DNA of 64,000 bases. It comes from Cucumis sativus. Lineage: Eukaryota; Streptophyta; Magnoliopsida; Cucurbitales; Cucurbitaceae. The DNA is taken from assembly GCF_000004075.3 (NCBI RefSeq), contig NC_026656.2:3782001-3846000 (forward strand). The letters run 5' to 3'. Numbering within the stretch: the first letter of the stretch is position 1; the number at the start of each line of letters is the position of its first letter. Shown one piece after another: positions 22,534-34,500 of this stretch. Made by a program: the position numbers and the translations under genes. The notes beneath the pieces were generated by a model that ran no database searches, had not been told where the DNA came from, and saw only the letters and a list, made by a program, of their open reading frames with translations.

Positions 22534-25500
22534 CTGTTATCGGGTAATATATACCCTTAAGTCTCAAAGAGAGACGCGGACCTATACCAAAATAGCATAG
22601 CTTCTAAATTTCAAAAAATTGATGCAGCAAAACCGTGTGAGAGAGAGCAAGAGATAGAGACAACCCACCAAATGAGACACTACACGACATTCAATTGAAG
22701 TCTTCTTGTATAAACAATGCAATTGAGTAAAAGATAAAGAAGATTCTTATTCCTTTTTTTCCTTTAAAAAAGCACCATAATTAGTTAGTTAACGAGACCT
22801 CAATCTTCAATGAAGAGACTAAAATTAATATATTAAAATTTGACAATTTTCGAGAGCACTGGAGCCCAACTTTTGGAGAGCTAAAGAGAAAACCAAGTAA
22901 TGCCTACTCAGATCATAAAAATTAAGAAGGGCTGTTCTCAATTAATTTATATAAATTACATATTCTTGCAAAAAATATCAGTTTTTACATGCTGCATAAT
23001 TCAAGTCAACATATGAGCAGCCAATAAAGAAGCGAGTAATTTTCTTAGAAGTACTTCAGCTCTTAGGGGTTTTCCAGGTTAAAGATGCAAAAATAAATAG
23101 GGTCTTTCAGTATAAGCAGTCTCATGAATCAGGGCTTTGACTAAATATGCATGATATTGCCAGCTAATATCGGCAGAGGATATGGAAACCTTTCTGCTAG
23201 AATCACAGCTGATTCACGACATATGACCACTAGACAGGTTGATTCGATGTAGGAACGAGCTCCGAAGGACATAATATTTCTTTTGGAAAATGCAGCTTCA
23301 TGAGTTAGAATGGACAAGTGGGAGAAAACTTCAGACTTACTGCATCCTAAATGTATTTTATAGTATTGTATAGGGTTCCATTGATCCAGAAATGTTATTG
23401 ACAACGAAAAGAATAGCCTATGCTAAATCCACGGGTGGTTCATCTCAAAATCAATTGACAATTAGATGACTAAGCCTATCTAACTTATAAAATGTTTAAG
23501 TCCCAAACCAACCCAACGAGGGATTCTTAACAAAATAGAGGAAATCAAAGTTTCCTTCCAGACGCAGTATGATTATCAAAGAAAACTCAAAATACTTCAC
23601 AACTCCAATGATCCCCTAAATTTCGATACCAACTACTTGAGCCATATTTTTCAGATTTTCAGTCCACTCAAAATTCCTCACACTCCTCGAAGTTCATCAA
23701 GTTGAAAATTGGGAGAAAAGTAGAAAAATCCAACTCCACATTTAACAAATTGAAAAAAAATTCTTCGTTTCTCATTCTCAGCTGTAAAACCCCTTTTTGG
23801 TAGATCAACTTTGCCTCTGTTTTCTGTTTTGACTCCAAATATTGTATTCTTTCATTTGATCTATAGAATAATGCCTTTTATCATTATATATATATATATA
23901 TAAAGTTTATTCCCAAGAAGATTGCAGAAGAAGCCTTTACCCCTTACTTCCATCTCTGATTAATTAAACCAACTAAATTGTAAAAATTACATAACAAAAA
24001 GTTTCTATGACTTATAATTCTCATTCCAATTTATAACAAAGAAATAAATAAAAGAAAAGATTAACACAGTATCCACAAAATGAATAAACAAAACATCAGG
24101 GATATAAAATTCCACCTCAAACACAAGGGAAAACAAACCAAATCCATCACTAAACACAACTCCATAAACAACCCAGAAAATGAAATCCCATTTCACCCAT
24201 TATGAGAATAGGCAACAAGAAAAACCTGAGAAAACTGGAAGGCGGCTTAGCTTAGGTTGTGGAGATTCGAGGTTTTGGCAAAGATACTCCTGAAAACTTT
24301 GAAATTAAATGGGAATATGAAATGTCTGACAAAAATCAAATTTAAAGTCATAAATGCTAAAAAAAACTACGTGTGGCTGCAGAAGAATTTTGAGAAGATT
24401 CCAATGAAGAATGTAAAAATTTCACTCATGAGCTCGGTGTTTGCACCACATCCCCACAATCCAGTTTTTTGTTTTTTTAAAAAATTGTTTATTCAATTTT
24501 TTTTTAGTTTATGGTAAGCTTAAGTTACCATAATTGTATTTGAGTATATACTACCATTTAAAATACTGATATTGCAATAATCGAAAATTACGACTATCAT
24601 AACATATTTGATTTTGATAGGTGAGTTGTCTTCATAAGCAAAGTCTTGAAATTTGTTTTAGTTAAATATAAATATGATAAGACACTTATTTGACATTCGT
24701 TTAGTTGTGTTATATTAAAGTGTAGTCTACATTGTGTAGTCCATCCATCAATTTTGATGTTTATGTCTATTTAGTGAACTTTAAAATTAGACTAAATTTA
24801 GACTATGAATATTAACTTTAATATTTTAAACAAAATCATAGATGAATTAGATCTAAAATTAAAATTTATTGAATTTTATTTTTTCTTGAATTTATATATA
24901 AAATTTTAGGGATAAAAACCGACCAAAACTCTCATTTTAGGGATATTTGATAACCCATTTATTTTCTGCTTTTTCTTTTTAAAATTTAATTTTTTGAGAA
25001 ACCGATGACTGTTTTATTTTTATGATTTTTTTCTATAAACAAGAAGTTTTTAAAATTAGGATGGAAAAATAAATTAAAAAAAAAAAAAGAACTTTAGAAA
25101 CAAAAAATACATTTTGTTTTTCAAAAACAAAAAGTTAAAATGGTTACGAAAGAGGCCTTCTTGCTTTCTACTTTTAAAAGTGTCATTTTCTCTCTAGCAT
25201 AATCTTTTCTTATAGAACATGTGAATCCTTAATTAAATTCAAATGGTGGAAACAAAAACTATGTATTTTAGATTAGTTTAATAATTATTTGACGTTTAAA
25301 AATTAAACTTACAAATACACTTCCATCCTAAGTTTCATATATTTTAATAAGGGTGTTGTTGTCACATTCTTATCTTAGCATTTTTTTCTCTAAAAATATA
25401 TCTTTTGATCATATCAATGTCGTATTTTGTGTCTCGTAGTTTATAATTAGTAGTACAAAACCTTCATGCTTGTCTTTGTTTGCAATTAAATTACAACATT

Positions 25501-26499
25501 TTCTCCTCATCGTTCTATTGTCAATAATATTACATTACAAATACAAAATAAGATTCAAACCTATCATCTTTAAATAGAAAGATAGAGATTTCTTATGACC
25601 ACTAATTAACGTTGATGTGACATAAAAAAATATAATAAAACTAAAATCTCAAATAAGTCATACATGGGTCCAAAATGTCTCCCAACCTGATGCATCTCTC
25701 CAAAATATCATATCACATGATTCACAACCTTTTGATCATTTAACAATGATGGAAAGTTTAGCAACATTATTTGTAATGAAAAACTTTCTAGTGTAAAGAT
25801 AAATAGTCATCAAACTTTTCAGTTTCAAATCGATCACGAAGTCAGAAAATAAGGAAGGGAAGAAGAGGAATGCAGCATTTGAAATTTATGTTAGTGGCTT
25901 TTCAAGCTGTAGAGACCAAACAAGTAGCTAAATAAATTGGATACAGCCAAATGGAGTAGGTGAATAAAGACTTTCCACTTGCTTAGCTTTTGATGCATCT
26001 TTTCAATAATCTCTTTTAACAAACTTGTTGTAATCTTCCTGGGCTTGGCTTTTCCACTCCTATATAATCTACAAATCTGTCTCCCAGATTTGACTTTTTT
26101 TGTTTGATCTTCAAAGTAAACAGGCTAATGGAAAATGAAGGCAAGAAACTATAGAATTTTTTGTTTTATTCAAGAAGATTAACATGTTTTCTGAAGTAGT
26201 TTTAACAAAAAGCAACAAAAAACAATAAGGATTGACATCATAAGGAGCTTACATGACTAAAATAGCATAAAAAAGAGTAACTTATCATATGTTATTTCAA
26301 TTTACAGAGTATTCAAGCCAAGTGACAACAAAGTAAGGGCTAGGTGGGGCAATCGCTATAAATCCAGACTAGTTAAGAGAAATTTGTTAAACATGTGTGC
26401 AACCTAGAATTAAACTAGTAAATTAAGTGAAGAACACGAAGAGAGTTACGTAGAAAGATGAACAACCCATGGCAGGTTGAGCTTGTGGATAGAGCCCAG
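22534..26499. other. Spacer upstream of PUP copy B and downstream of PSMD9
   Basis: No protein-coding gene is supported. 22980-23420 is less AT-rich and on the minus strand holds a 64-codon open stretch (about 23150-23340) that I do not recognise. 23990-24450 (minus) resembles a plant leader with an intron start (CTCAGG/TTTTTC), so distal leader exons of PUP copy B or a separate non-coding transcript are possible. An AT microsatellite lies at 23888-23902. 24500-26300 is AT-rich with no features noted. Confidence 0.35.
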
Positions 26500-29400
26500 C
26501 TACATCATCCGAAAATGGCATCTGCAAGCACCCAACAGTGCCAATGGTCAGCCAAGCAGATCATTCTCAAGGGAACTACCAAAACTCAGAAGTCCATGAG
26601 AAAAGATTGGTGTGCCTGTCCGTGTGTGGATGTGTGTTTAAAATCACTCCAAAAATACGTTTAATCATTCAAAATCAATTTCAATTGTACAAGAAAATGC
26701 AATTAAAAGTATAGAATTAAACGTTAAATTGAATGACTAAAGATGCGTTTTGGAGTGATTTTAAACATAACAAAAAGCATTTTAATCATTTAAAAATCAT
26801 TCCTAAACATGCCCTTCATTTTCAGAAACTTTGTGTCGGATGGCAAGTGAAAAAGGGGAATTTCTTTACATTTCACAGAGCATTTTTTACATAAAAAATT
26901 GTGTTACTAATTTAGTCTTCTCAATTAAATCGAGAAAATGAGAATTAAGCTAGTGTGAAAAGGACAAGCAATGCACATACCCAAGAAGACCTCGGCCTTG
27001 CCATGATCTGGGTGTCACAGTCAAATTGACCGGAGTACCATGCCTCATAACCACAACAGGTATTGCACGACCTTGATTATTCTGTGCTTCAGAGGCAAGC
27101 CTACGCAATAGATCATCACCGCCCTCTACATTCCCAAATTTAAGAACTTGGTCGCCTAGTTGTAATCCATCATCTGCTGCTGGCGATGCATCGGCTATTT
27201 CATCAACCAATGCAAAAGGTATGCTTCCATTTGCATCTATGTCCATGGCAGTGGAAGAGTCCCTCTGAGAAATACCATTTGAGGATGGGGATGTAACAGC
27301 TGTGATAGATGATCTTTGGCCAATTGAACCCTCAGTATTCCCTAATAAATGAATGCGATAGGTAGAATCAGGATTGATCCCATGATGATTATTCAAATGG
27401 CACAAGCATCTTGAGACAATTTTCAATAGAGATATCTGCAGTTGACTCTAGTATATGATATGTGTACTTTTGAAATTGGAAGGCATGTGATGGCTTGAAT
27501 ATTTTGGTTATCATTATTGATTTACTGTTACTTTTTGTTTCTTTATGAAACAAAATTCATGACAAAGACATGGAAAACCATGAACGTCAGGGAAGATAAA
27601 AATTCTCCCACAAAGCCAGGTAGGCAACACAGAGTACCAATTGGCAAGAATCAGGGAAGGAAAACGTCAGGAAAAAATGTTGATGACACGCTAACTTCCA
27701 TATTTCTGAGAATTAACTTTTTATAATCTGTAAGACATCTCACGCCTCACAAACCACATTATTTGTTTTAATTCTAGGTCTAGTGTCTAGTGTAGTGAGT
27801 TCAGTTGCTACTATCGAGTCCTAACAACTTAAACCCTTTGTTACAGATTTTTTGGGATTGGAATGGCTCGTTAATAACTTAATACATAAGATTATGGAAA
27901 TTTAACCGACCGAAGGAATTACTCATGAAGACCAATTCTAACCTCTTTGTAAAATGAAGCAGAATCCAAACTGTAAACATGAGTGTATATTTGATGATAA
28001 GAAACTGAACATTAGAAGAGCATACAAAAAGAGAAGACTGCACAAAAGGGGATTCAAGCTACAAACTATGTGTGTACAAGGGTTAACTCTACCTGAATTA
28101 ATTAAAAATGGAAAAGAAATTCTAGCGCAGCTGGAACTGAAATGTGCAAGGATAAACGATAAGTGTCATTCCATAGCATAACATCTACCTCAGAAATACC
28201 TGCATTCCTAGAGAGCGACAAGCCACAAGCAGGCTTTGCAGAATGCAAGACTTGAATGTTCTGATTTATCTTTTCTGTGATTTCAGTGTGGTCATTCCTC
28301 AGCTCTAAAAAGATAGAATAGCAGGTTAGCACTTTGAAACACAATAATATATGTGAGAAAAGTAGTAAATTGATCTTCATTTTTAGTGATATGCTTGAAG
28401 AAAATAAGTAAATTTTAGCATCATTAAGACATTAATAGTGAGTTTCTTATCTACCATTTGAATCCCATAAAAAATTCACATGGTGTTGGAGTCCCTTCTT
28501 GTGGGGCTCCCCTCTTTTGTAGACTTTTGGTTTTTTGTATGCCCATGTGTTCTTTCATTTCTTTTCTCGATGAAACTCGATGTTCTCTTTTTAAAAAAAA
28601 TATCATCATCCAAAATGATTTTTTTTTTCTTTTTTAATTTTTGGATAAGTAACAGAACGTCCAAATGAAAAGACAAGTAGACAATGGAATTACATGAGCA
28701 TTCAGAAGTAACACCTCACTATGGGAAATAACAGGAATATGAATAAATTTTACATTTCGATTCAAATCCTTATACACCTAAGCCACAGAATAGAAAATAG
28801 CACATTTCCAACTTGGGACGATCCAAATGACAACTTAAAATTTCTTGTATTATAGTATCCAATAAGGCAAATAACTCTATGATTAAAGAGACATCACTAG
28901 AGACTTAGAACCAACTTAATCAATTTTGTACTCCCCCTTGCTAAAACTTTTTGTGTTCCACTGTCACTGCTTTTCTTTTACTTTTGAAATCTTCATGGAA
29001 GAATGGTGTTCCTAGACCCTGTGCCTATCTTAGGGCTTCTCATCCAGTTCTTTCTTCTATCTTTTCACTGTTTCCTTGCTTCCCCCTGTCACTCCCCATT
29101 GTTTGTCTTGCTTTGGAAGGCAAAATTTCTTAGAAGGTTAAGTTTTTTGAAAAGCAACTCAGTCTTCCATGGGAAAGGCAATAATTAGGATTGGATGCAG
29201 CAGCACTACTCCTTTTTCCCCTCTATGCAGAGTAGCATTTGAGGACCTTAAACATATTGTGTGGAGGTGCTACTAAGCTTAGTCAATTTGGTACGGGTTC
29301 CTGAGTGTTTTACAGTATACGTCATGAAGTAGAGAATGTGGCCTTATGATTGAGGGAGATGGCCAAAATCCTATGGCATGCTCATTTTTCTATTATTTCG

Positions 29401-30425
29401 GGCATTTCACTTGAGATGAATTCTAGAATTCTTATAGAGCGTGAGAGATCCGAAAGAAGTAGTGAAAAAGTATTAAATTTTATCATCCGATTGAGCTTTG
29501 GTGGTGAAGGACTTTGACAAATTTCATTTTTATGGATCAAAATTTCTTTTTGAAGTTTGCGAGGTTACTTCATTGTGCTAATTCTTTTACGTTCTTCTAG
29601 GTTCTTTCGTTTCTCTTCACCAAAGCTCGGTTTCTAAAAATAATTTATTTTCTACTCTCAAAGTTACAATTAAGACACCTTTTAGTACAGCATAACTAAA
29701 ACTGTGTCTATAATGAAAAAGATTAGCATCCTACCAGTAAGCCGACCACGCTCAGACCGAATAACTGGAATATCTATATCCGAACGAGGAAACCCCTGCA
29801 AAAGATATTAAAAATTAGAGTACAAAGTAAGTTTCAAACAAACTAAATCTAAACAAGGCACTACAACACAATCAATCAAACTTCTCCTGGACTCAGACTT
29901 ACCAAAAACCTATCATCCACACCACAGAAAATCAAGCATTGTTCATATTTTTGCAATCCAAACAAATTCCAACTTCGTTCATGGTCAATATACCAAACTT
30001 TTCCAACATCAAAATCCAATCAATTTTCAATTGAGCATGTATAAGTCTTCATACAGCATAGCACAGAAACTAAAAGAATAATAATAATAAAAAAAAGCAA
30101 TTGTGCTTATTAGCTATAGGGTACCCCACAAAATCTCAAAGGAAAAGAGTTGTAATCGAGCATGACAAAACTACCAAAATCGAAAATTTTCACTTGGGGG
30201 TTCGAATACAAAGCCCAATCACCTCCAGCACAAGAAATTTCGTTCGATCATGGAAATGGAGGGAAAAGAAGGTGTTGTAATCACCTCAGAGTCGACGAGA
30301 TTTCCGGAGAGTCCAGGACCGCCGGGCTGACAAAGGCGAGAAATGATGGCATCCATCTGGGCCTCGATAGCGCTCCTCTTCTGCATTAGATCCATAGTCT
30401 CCGATTTCAAATTAGAAGCCACCAT
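26500..30425 (-). CDS. PSMD9: 26S proteasome non-ATPase subunit 9 (PSMD9/Nas2-type PDZ assembly chaperone)
   Basis: PSMD9/Nas2 is a chaperone that helps assemble the ATPase ring of the proteasome base. Five exons: 30285-30425, 29735-29795, 28200-28304, 26981-27341 and 26500-26521; all GT-AG, phases agree, total 229 residues, the usual plant length. Residues 1-95 form the helical N-terminal domain with the conserved LCQPGGPGLSGNLVDSEGFP (residues 31-50), IDIPVIRSERGRL and ELRNDHTEITEKIN blocks. A low-complexity linker follows (103-140), then a PDZ domain (about 143-222) containing SIPFALVDEI, SPAADDGLQLGDQVLKFGN and GRGLLG. The C-terminal tail GCHFRMM comes from a 22-nt last exon. The exon 3 donor was set at CAG/GTATTT rather than the later GAG/GTAGAT because only that choice joins exon 4 in frame. 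The large introns carry LINE fragments and a foldback element. Confidence 0.9.
26634..26767. repeat. Foldback MITE-like element in the last PSMD9 intron
   Basis: TGTTTAAAATCACTCC at 26635-26650 is the exact inverse of GGAGTGATTTTAAACA at 26752-26767, and the inverted match continues imperfectly inward (AAAATACGTTTAATCATTCAA against its inverse) for about 40 nt per arm. The whole unit is about 135 nt and could fold into a hairpin in the pre-mRNA. A further partial copy may follow at 26780-26815. Confidence 0.65.
28475..28625 (+). mobile_element. LINE 3'-tail fragment in PSMD9 intron 2
   Basis: The stretch reads GFWFF/CPCVLSFLFSMK-like residues and ends in a run of A then T, as the 3' end of the LINE fragments elsewhere in this window does (SFIFSLMK followed by poly-A). 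It is antisense to PSMD9. Confidence 0.4.
28920..29420 (+). mobile_element. LINE reverse-transcriptase zinc-binding fragment in PSMD9 intron 2
   Basis: Plus-strand frames give WKAKF, RRVKFFEKQ, LGLDAAALLL and LRTLNILCGG, in the order expected for the zinc-binding region that follows plant non-LTR reverse transcriptases. Stops and frameshifts interrupt it. Antisense to PSMD9, within intron 28305-29734. Confidence 0.5.
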
Positions 30426-31289
30426 TTTTTCCGATTGACAAAAGCTTCTTTCTTCTTCGATAATTGAGGCTTCAAAGCCGTGACTCAGATATACACAAAG
30501 TGGAATAAATAGATTGAGATTTTTCCTTCTTCGTTTATTTTCTTCTTATTTTTTGAAAATTAAGGTAGGAAGGATTGTGGGTATCACTTTTTTAAAAGTT
30601 CTTCATTTAAACACTTTTTTTTTATAATAAATTCTATAGTAAATATGTTTTTTTTTTTATTAATTACAAATTTAGTAAAAATGATTTATCATGGTGCTCG
30701 GAGTTCGAGTTGGTAAAAAACAATAACTCAAAGTGGAGGTTAGTCAGTCGAGAACGTTGGGTGTATGTTTGGCCCTCTAAGATGGTTGCGTGACTTGGTG
30801 GTTGAAGTAGACGGGTGGTGGTGGTGGACATTTCTCATTCAAATTACAAATTAAAAAGAAATTAATTAAAATATGATTTAAAATACACTTCAAAATTGAA
30901 CATTATGAACTTTTACCATTGCTTTGTAATTTCTTTTTATTTTTGACTTCAAGTACTCCTAAACTATTAGTTTCAATAAGATATTAGAATTTTCATTTTA
31001 CACAACAATGTTAAGTTTTGTATTTGCTTATGTAAACGAATCTAAACATGTACATGAAAAAAAAGATAAGTCACGTTACCACATTGTTGAACCATACATA
31101 TTCTTCTTTCTCCTATCATTTAATGTCACTAATTTTCCTCTGTTCCTTTGTTAACCCTAACCTCAAAATATACTTATGCCACAAATTTGTTTAGGAGTAT
31201 TTTTTTAATAATCCAACTCTTATTTTTGTTTTAAAATACCCTAAACATTCTTTCATTTTTGTTCAAGAGTTGTTCTCATCGTCATAAAA
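30426..31289. other. Intergenic spacer, PSMD9 leader/promoter side
   Basis: 30426-30530 is the probable PSMD9 5' UTR. 30680-30830 holds a GC-richer stretch (GGTGGTGGTGGTGG near 30815) of unknown nature. No gene seen in the remainder. Confidence 0.4.
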
Positions 31290-31517
31290 TCATAGTCTAA
31301 TTGCAAACGAGGCCATAGATGAACAGAAGAGTAAAATACCAATGAGACAAATGATAAATTAAAGTAGAACTCTTAGAATTACCAAGACTCTCTAACAGGA
31401 GTCTTTATTTGACATTATCTGATACAACTTTTTATTTTATATAATCATCACTCAAATGCTGAAAACCCTTGAAATTCTTAGCATCCACCTTATTTAGATT
31501 GATCACTCAATACAACT

Positions 31518-31523
31518 TTTATT
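31518..31523 (-). terminator. Putative poly(A) signal of LAP copy 1
   Basis: AATAAA on the minus strand, about 50 nt after the stop, in the same context (ATGAATAAAAGTTGTAT) as in copy 2. Confidence 0.5.
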
Positions 31524-31570
31524 CATATTATTTATTTTTAAGGTCCCTGCTGCCACCAATGGACCTGATC

Positions 31571-34500
31571 TTAAGAAGCATTCTTCAGAACCCACTCCAC
31601 TAATGTGGAAACACCAAATCCAGTTGCAACACTCTTCTTAGTATTCCAAACAGGGCCAGCAATGTCAAGGTGCATCCATTGGACATTCTCATCAACAAAC
31701 TACAAATACATATATCCAAGTTTTAGAATTTCAAACCATAAATATATCAGAAGGATAATCTGTTTAAGAGTTTGTTTTTGTTGGTAAAAACATAAATGAA
31801 GAATGAAAGAACAGAAGAGATGGAAGATAGGACTTCTCTCTTTCAGATAGTTTAAGCATTCACCTGTTTCAGAAATAGAGCAGCTGTTATTGCACCTCCT
31901 TGACTAGGACCAGTGTTGAGCATATCAGCAACACCTGACTTCATTGAGTCCCAATAACTTTCCTCAATTGGCAACCTCCACAGTTTCTCACCACTCCTCT
32001 CTGCAGCAGAAAGTACCTCGCTTGCTAGCTCTTCATTTGGTGTAAAGGCACCTGGAAACAAAGATGAAGTTTGCAACAATCACATTTTTCTATTGTTCAT
32101 CCATAAGAGACTTTTTTGTGGTCTCCAACTGTTTGTTCATTCTTGTGTTCTAACTTTAAGCTGTAACTTACTCACCAACTATTTCAATAGAGGGAGAAGA
32201 AATACCTCTTCTTTTCACAAAGTGAACCACATCAAAAGGATGAAGTGACCTTACAATTTTTATAAGATATATGAGTTACTCTTCTCTTTCCAATTGATTT
32301 TCAGATGAAACACAAGTTTATCTAATACCACTGCTCTTAACAACTCACATAAAACCTACTTTTCTGTTATTGGATTTCTCAAATTGACCATGAAGCATAA
32401 GAAGCTATGAAGATCATCATACCTGCAACTGAAGGCCCAAGAGCAGTTATGCAAGCACCAGTTAGAGTAGCCAAGTCAATAATCTGCAAAGCAATTTATA
32501 TTTACATTAGATCCAATTTCCAAGACTATTAGCGATGGCTCAACAAATTTCAAATACTAACTTAATATAGATCTACCTTAGCAACACCCTGCTTGCAAGT
32601 GTATAGCAAAGCATCAGCAAGGCAAAGTCTGCCTTCAGCATCGGTGTTATTAACCTGAAAATTAGCCACAATGGAAGATATTAATTTAAATATTTACCTT
32701 ACTATGATTCAAAGAGTTCTACATTAACACGATAAATGGAATATTATGGTTTATACAACACTTTCTATGAAAATACAGTAAGCCTTCAAGACCTTTTTTC
32801 ACCCCCATAGAATTAACGTATAACAGTTGTATTTTGTCCAACTACACAGTTCATCTCATCTAACTGACAAATGTTTTAGGACCAAATTGAAAACAAACAA
32901 AAATTATCAGAATGAGATGTTAGCCCAATGATCCTTTTTTAGGGTATATGAACCAAAAAACATAAGAGTATACCTCAATTGTCTTTCCATTTGCAGCTGT
33001 GACAATATCACTAGGTCTCATGCCAGTTGCACTTATCATGTTCTCACAGGCAGCAACAACAAAATGAATCTGTTTGGGAACAACAAACTAATTAGCCAAT
33101 TAATTAAGAAGTTAATCACATGGAAAGAAGTGATGATAGATCTAATGTTTCACCTCGACACCAAGAGGTTTAATTTCAGCAATGGCTTTGGCTGCACCAA
33201 AAATTGTTCCTGCCCCTCCCATGTCATTTTTCATTGTTTCAATGTTGCTGCCGGATCCTGCTTTAAGGTTGTAGCCACCACTATTGGAAGGGAGAAAGGA
33301 GATAGTTACTCAGCCATTTGTGTTGAAAATTGAATAAACCACATCTCACATAATATCAACATGAAAATGACCAATTATCATTATGGTAGATGTGGATAAT
33401 CACCTGTCAAAGGTAATTCCTTTACCAACTAAACCCAATTTGGCTGATACAGATCCACTGGGGGGTTTGTAACATAAGTGAATAAACTTGGGAGGATTTG
33501 CAGTGGCTGCTGCAGTCACACCAAGATAAGACCCCATCTTCATTTCTATGATTTCATCTTCATTGAAAATTCTTGCAGAAAGAACGTCACTGTAGTTTCG
33601 AGCAATGTTTAAAACCTCTGCTGCCAATTGCCCTAATCATATAGATAATTTCTTAAAATCAATGCTATGTATGGTGACAAGCTAAGAATGCTATATTCAA
33701 GTTGAAACTCAATAGTAGTTCAATGGTAAAAATGCAAAAATGCAAAACTTAATTGAAAGTGTTGATACCATTGACCACTACCAAGAAAGTAAATGACAGA
33801 TAAACAAAATAAAATATAAAAAGGAGCAAACCTGGTGTAAGTATATTTGCCGGTGAATTTACAAGTTCTCTTACAAACACTATCCCGGAACTGACATATT
33901 GTGCATATTTCAGCTTTTTTATCATAGCAGCTCCAGATCCAAGACCAAGAACATCCACAGATTGAAGTACAGTTGCTTTGGGGTTTGATCTATATCTATT
34001 GTCGTCAAATATCCCATTGACAATTCCTATAATACAGAAAAAAGTCAGTGTGAAACAAGACAAACAAATTGTTTACACTTGAAGAGCCGTAGTTAGTGTT
34101 AAACATATCAACTTCAATCTTAAACATTATTGAAGTTTGCATATAATTTAAGTAACTTCATCTTTCCATCTCTCTACTTTTTACCTTTATTGAAACGCTT
34201 CATCTACCTCTATACTTCAGACACAAAATTCCAAATTCCAACTTATTAACTCCAAACTTATCAACTCTACTCAACGGGACAATTGATCATAAGGTGTGTC
34301 TATAATTACTATGGTAATTGTGAGAAAGTACAATAGTTTAACGTTTATAGAACACGTACCAATTGCAATGGACGAGGCAATGTCAGGCTTCGATTCATCC
34401 GAAAGGTCCGCTGAAAAGGCAAGAGCAACAGCAAGTGAAACTGCTCGAGATGCCTGTGCTGCTGCTGCAATGGCCTCACCTAGACCAACAAACAAGGCTG

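Noticed and set aside
23141..23404. Minus-strand 87-codon open frame as a gene
   Set aside because: No recognisable family, no convincing splice context and ends quickly; kept only as part of an unassigned region.
26950..26980. PSMD9 ending YVHCLSFSH
   Set aside because: That tail is intron read-through past a GTATGT donor; the conserved CHFR-type tail is found in the 22-nt exon at 26500-26521.
28102..28199. PSMD9 exon 3 continuing to GISE with donor GTAGAT
   Set aside because: That junction puts exon 4 out of frame; the CAG/GTATTT donor nine or so bases earlier keeps the phase.
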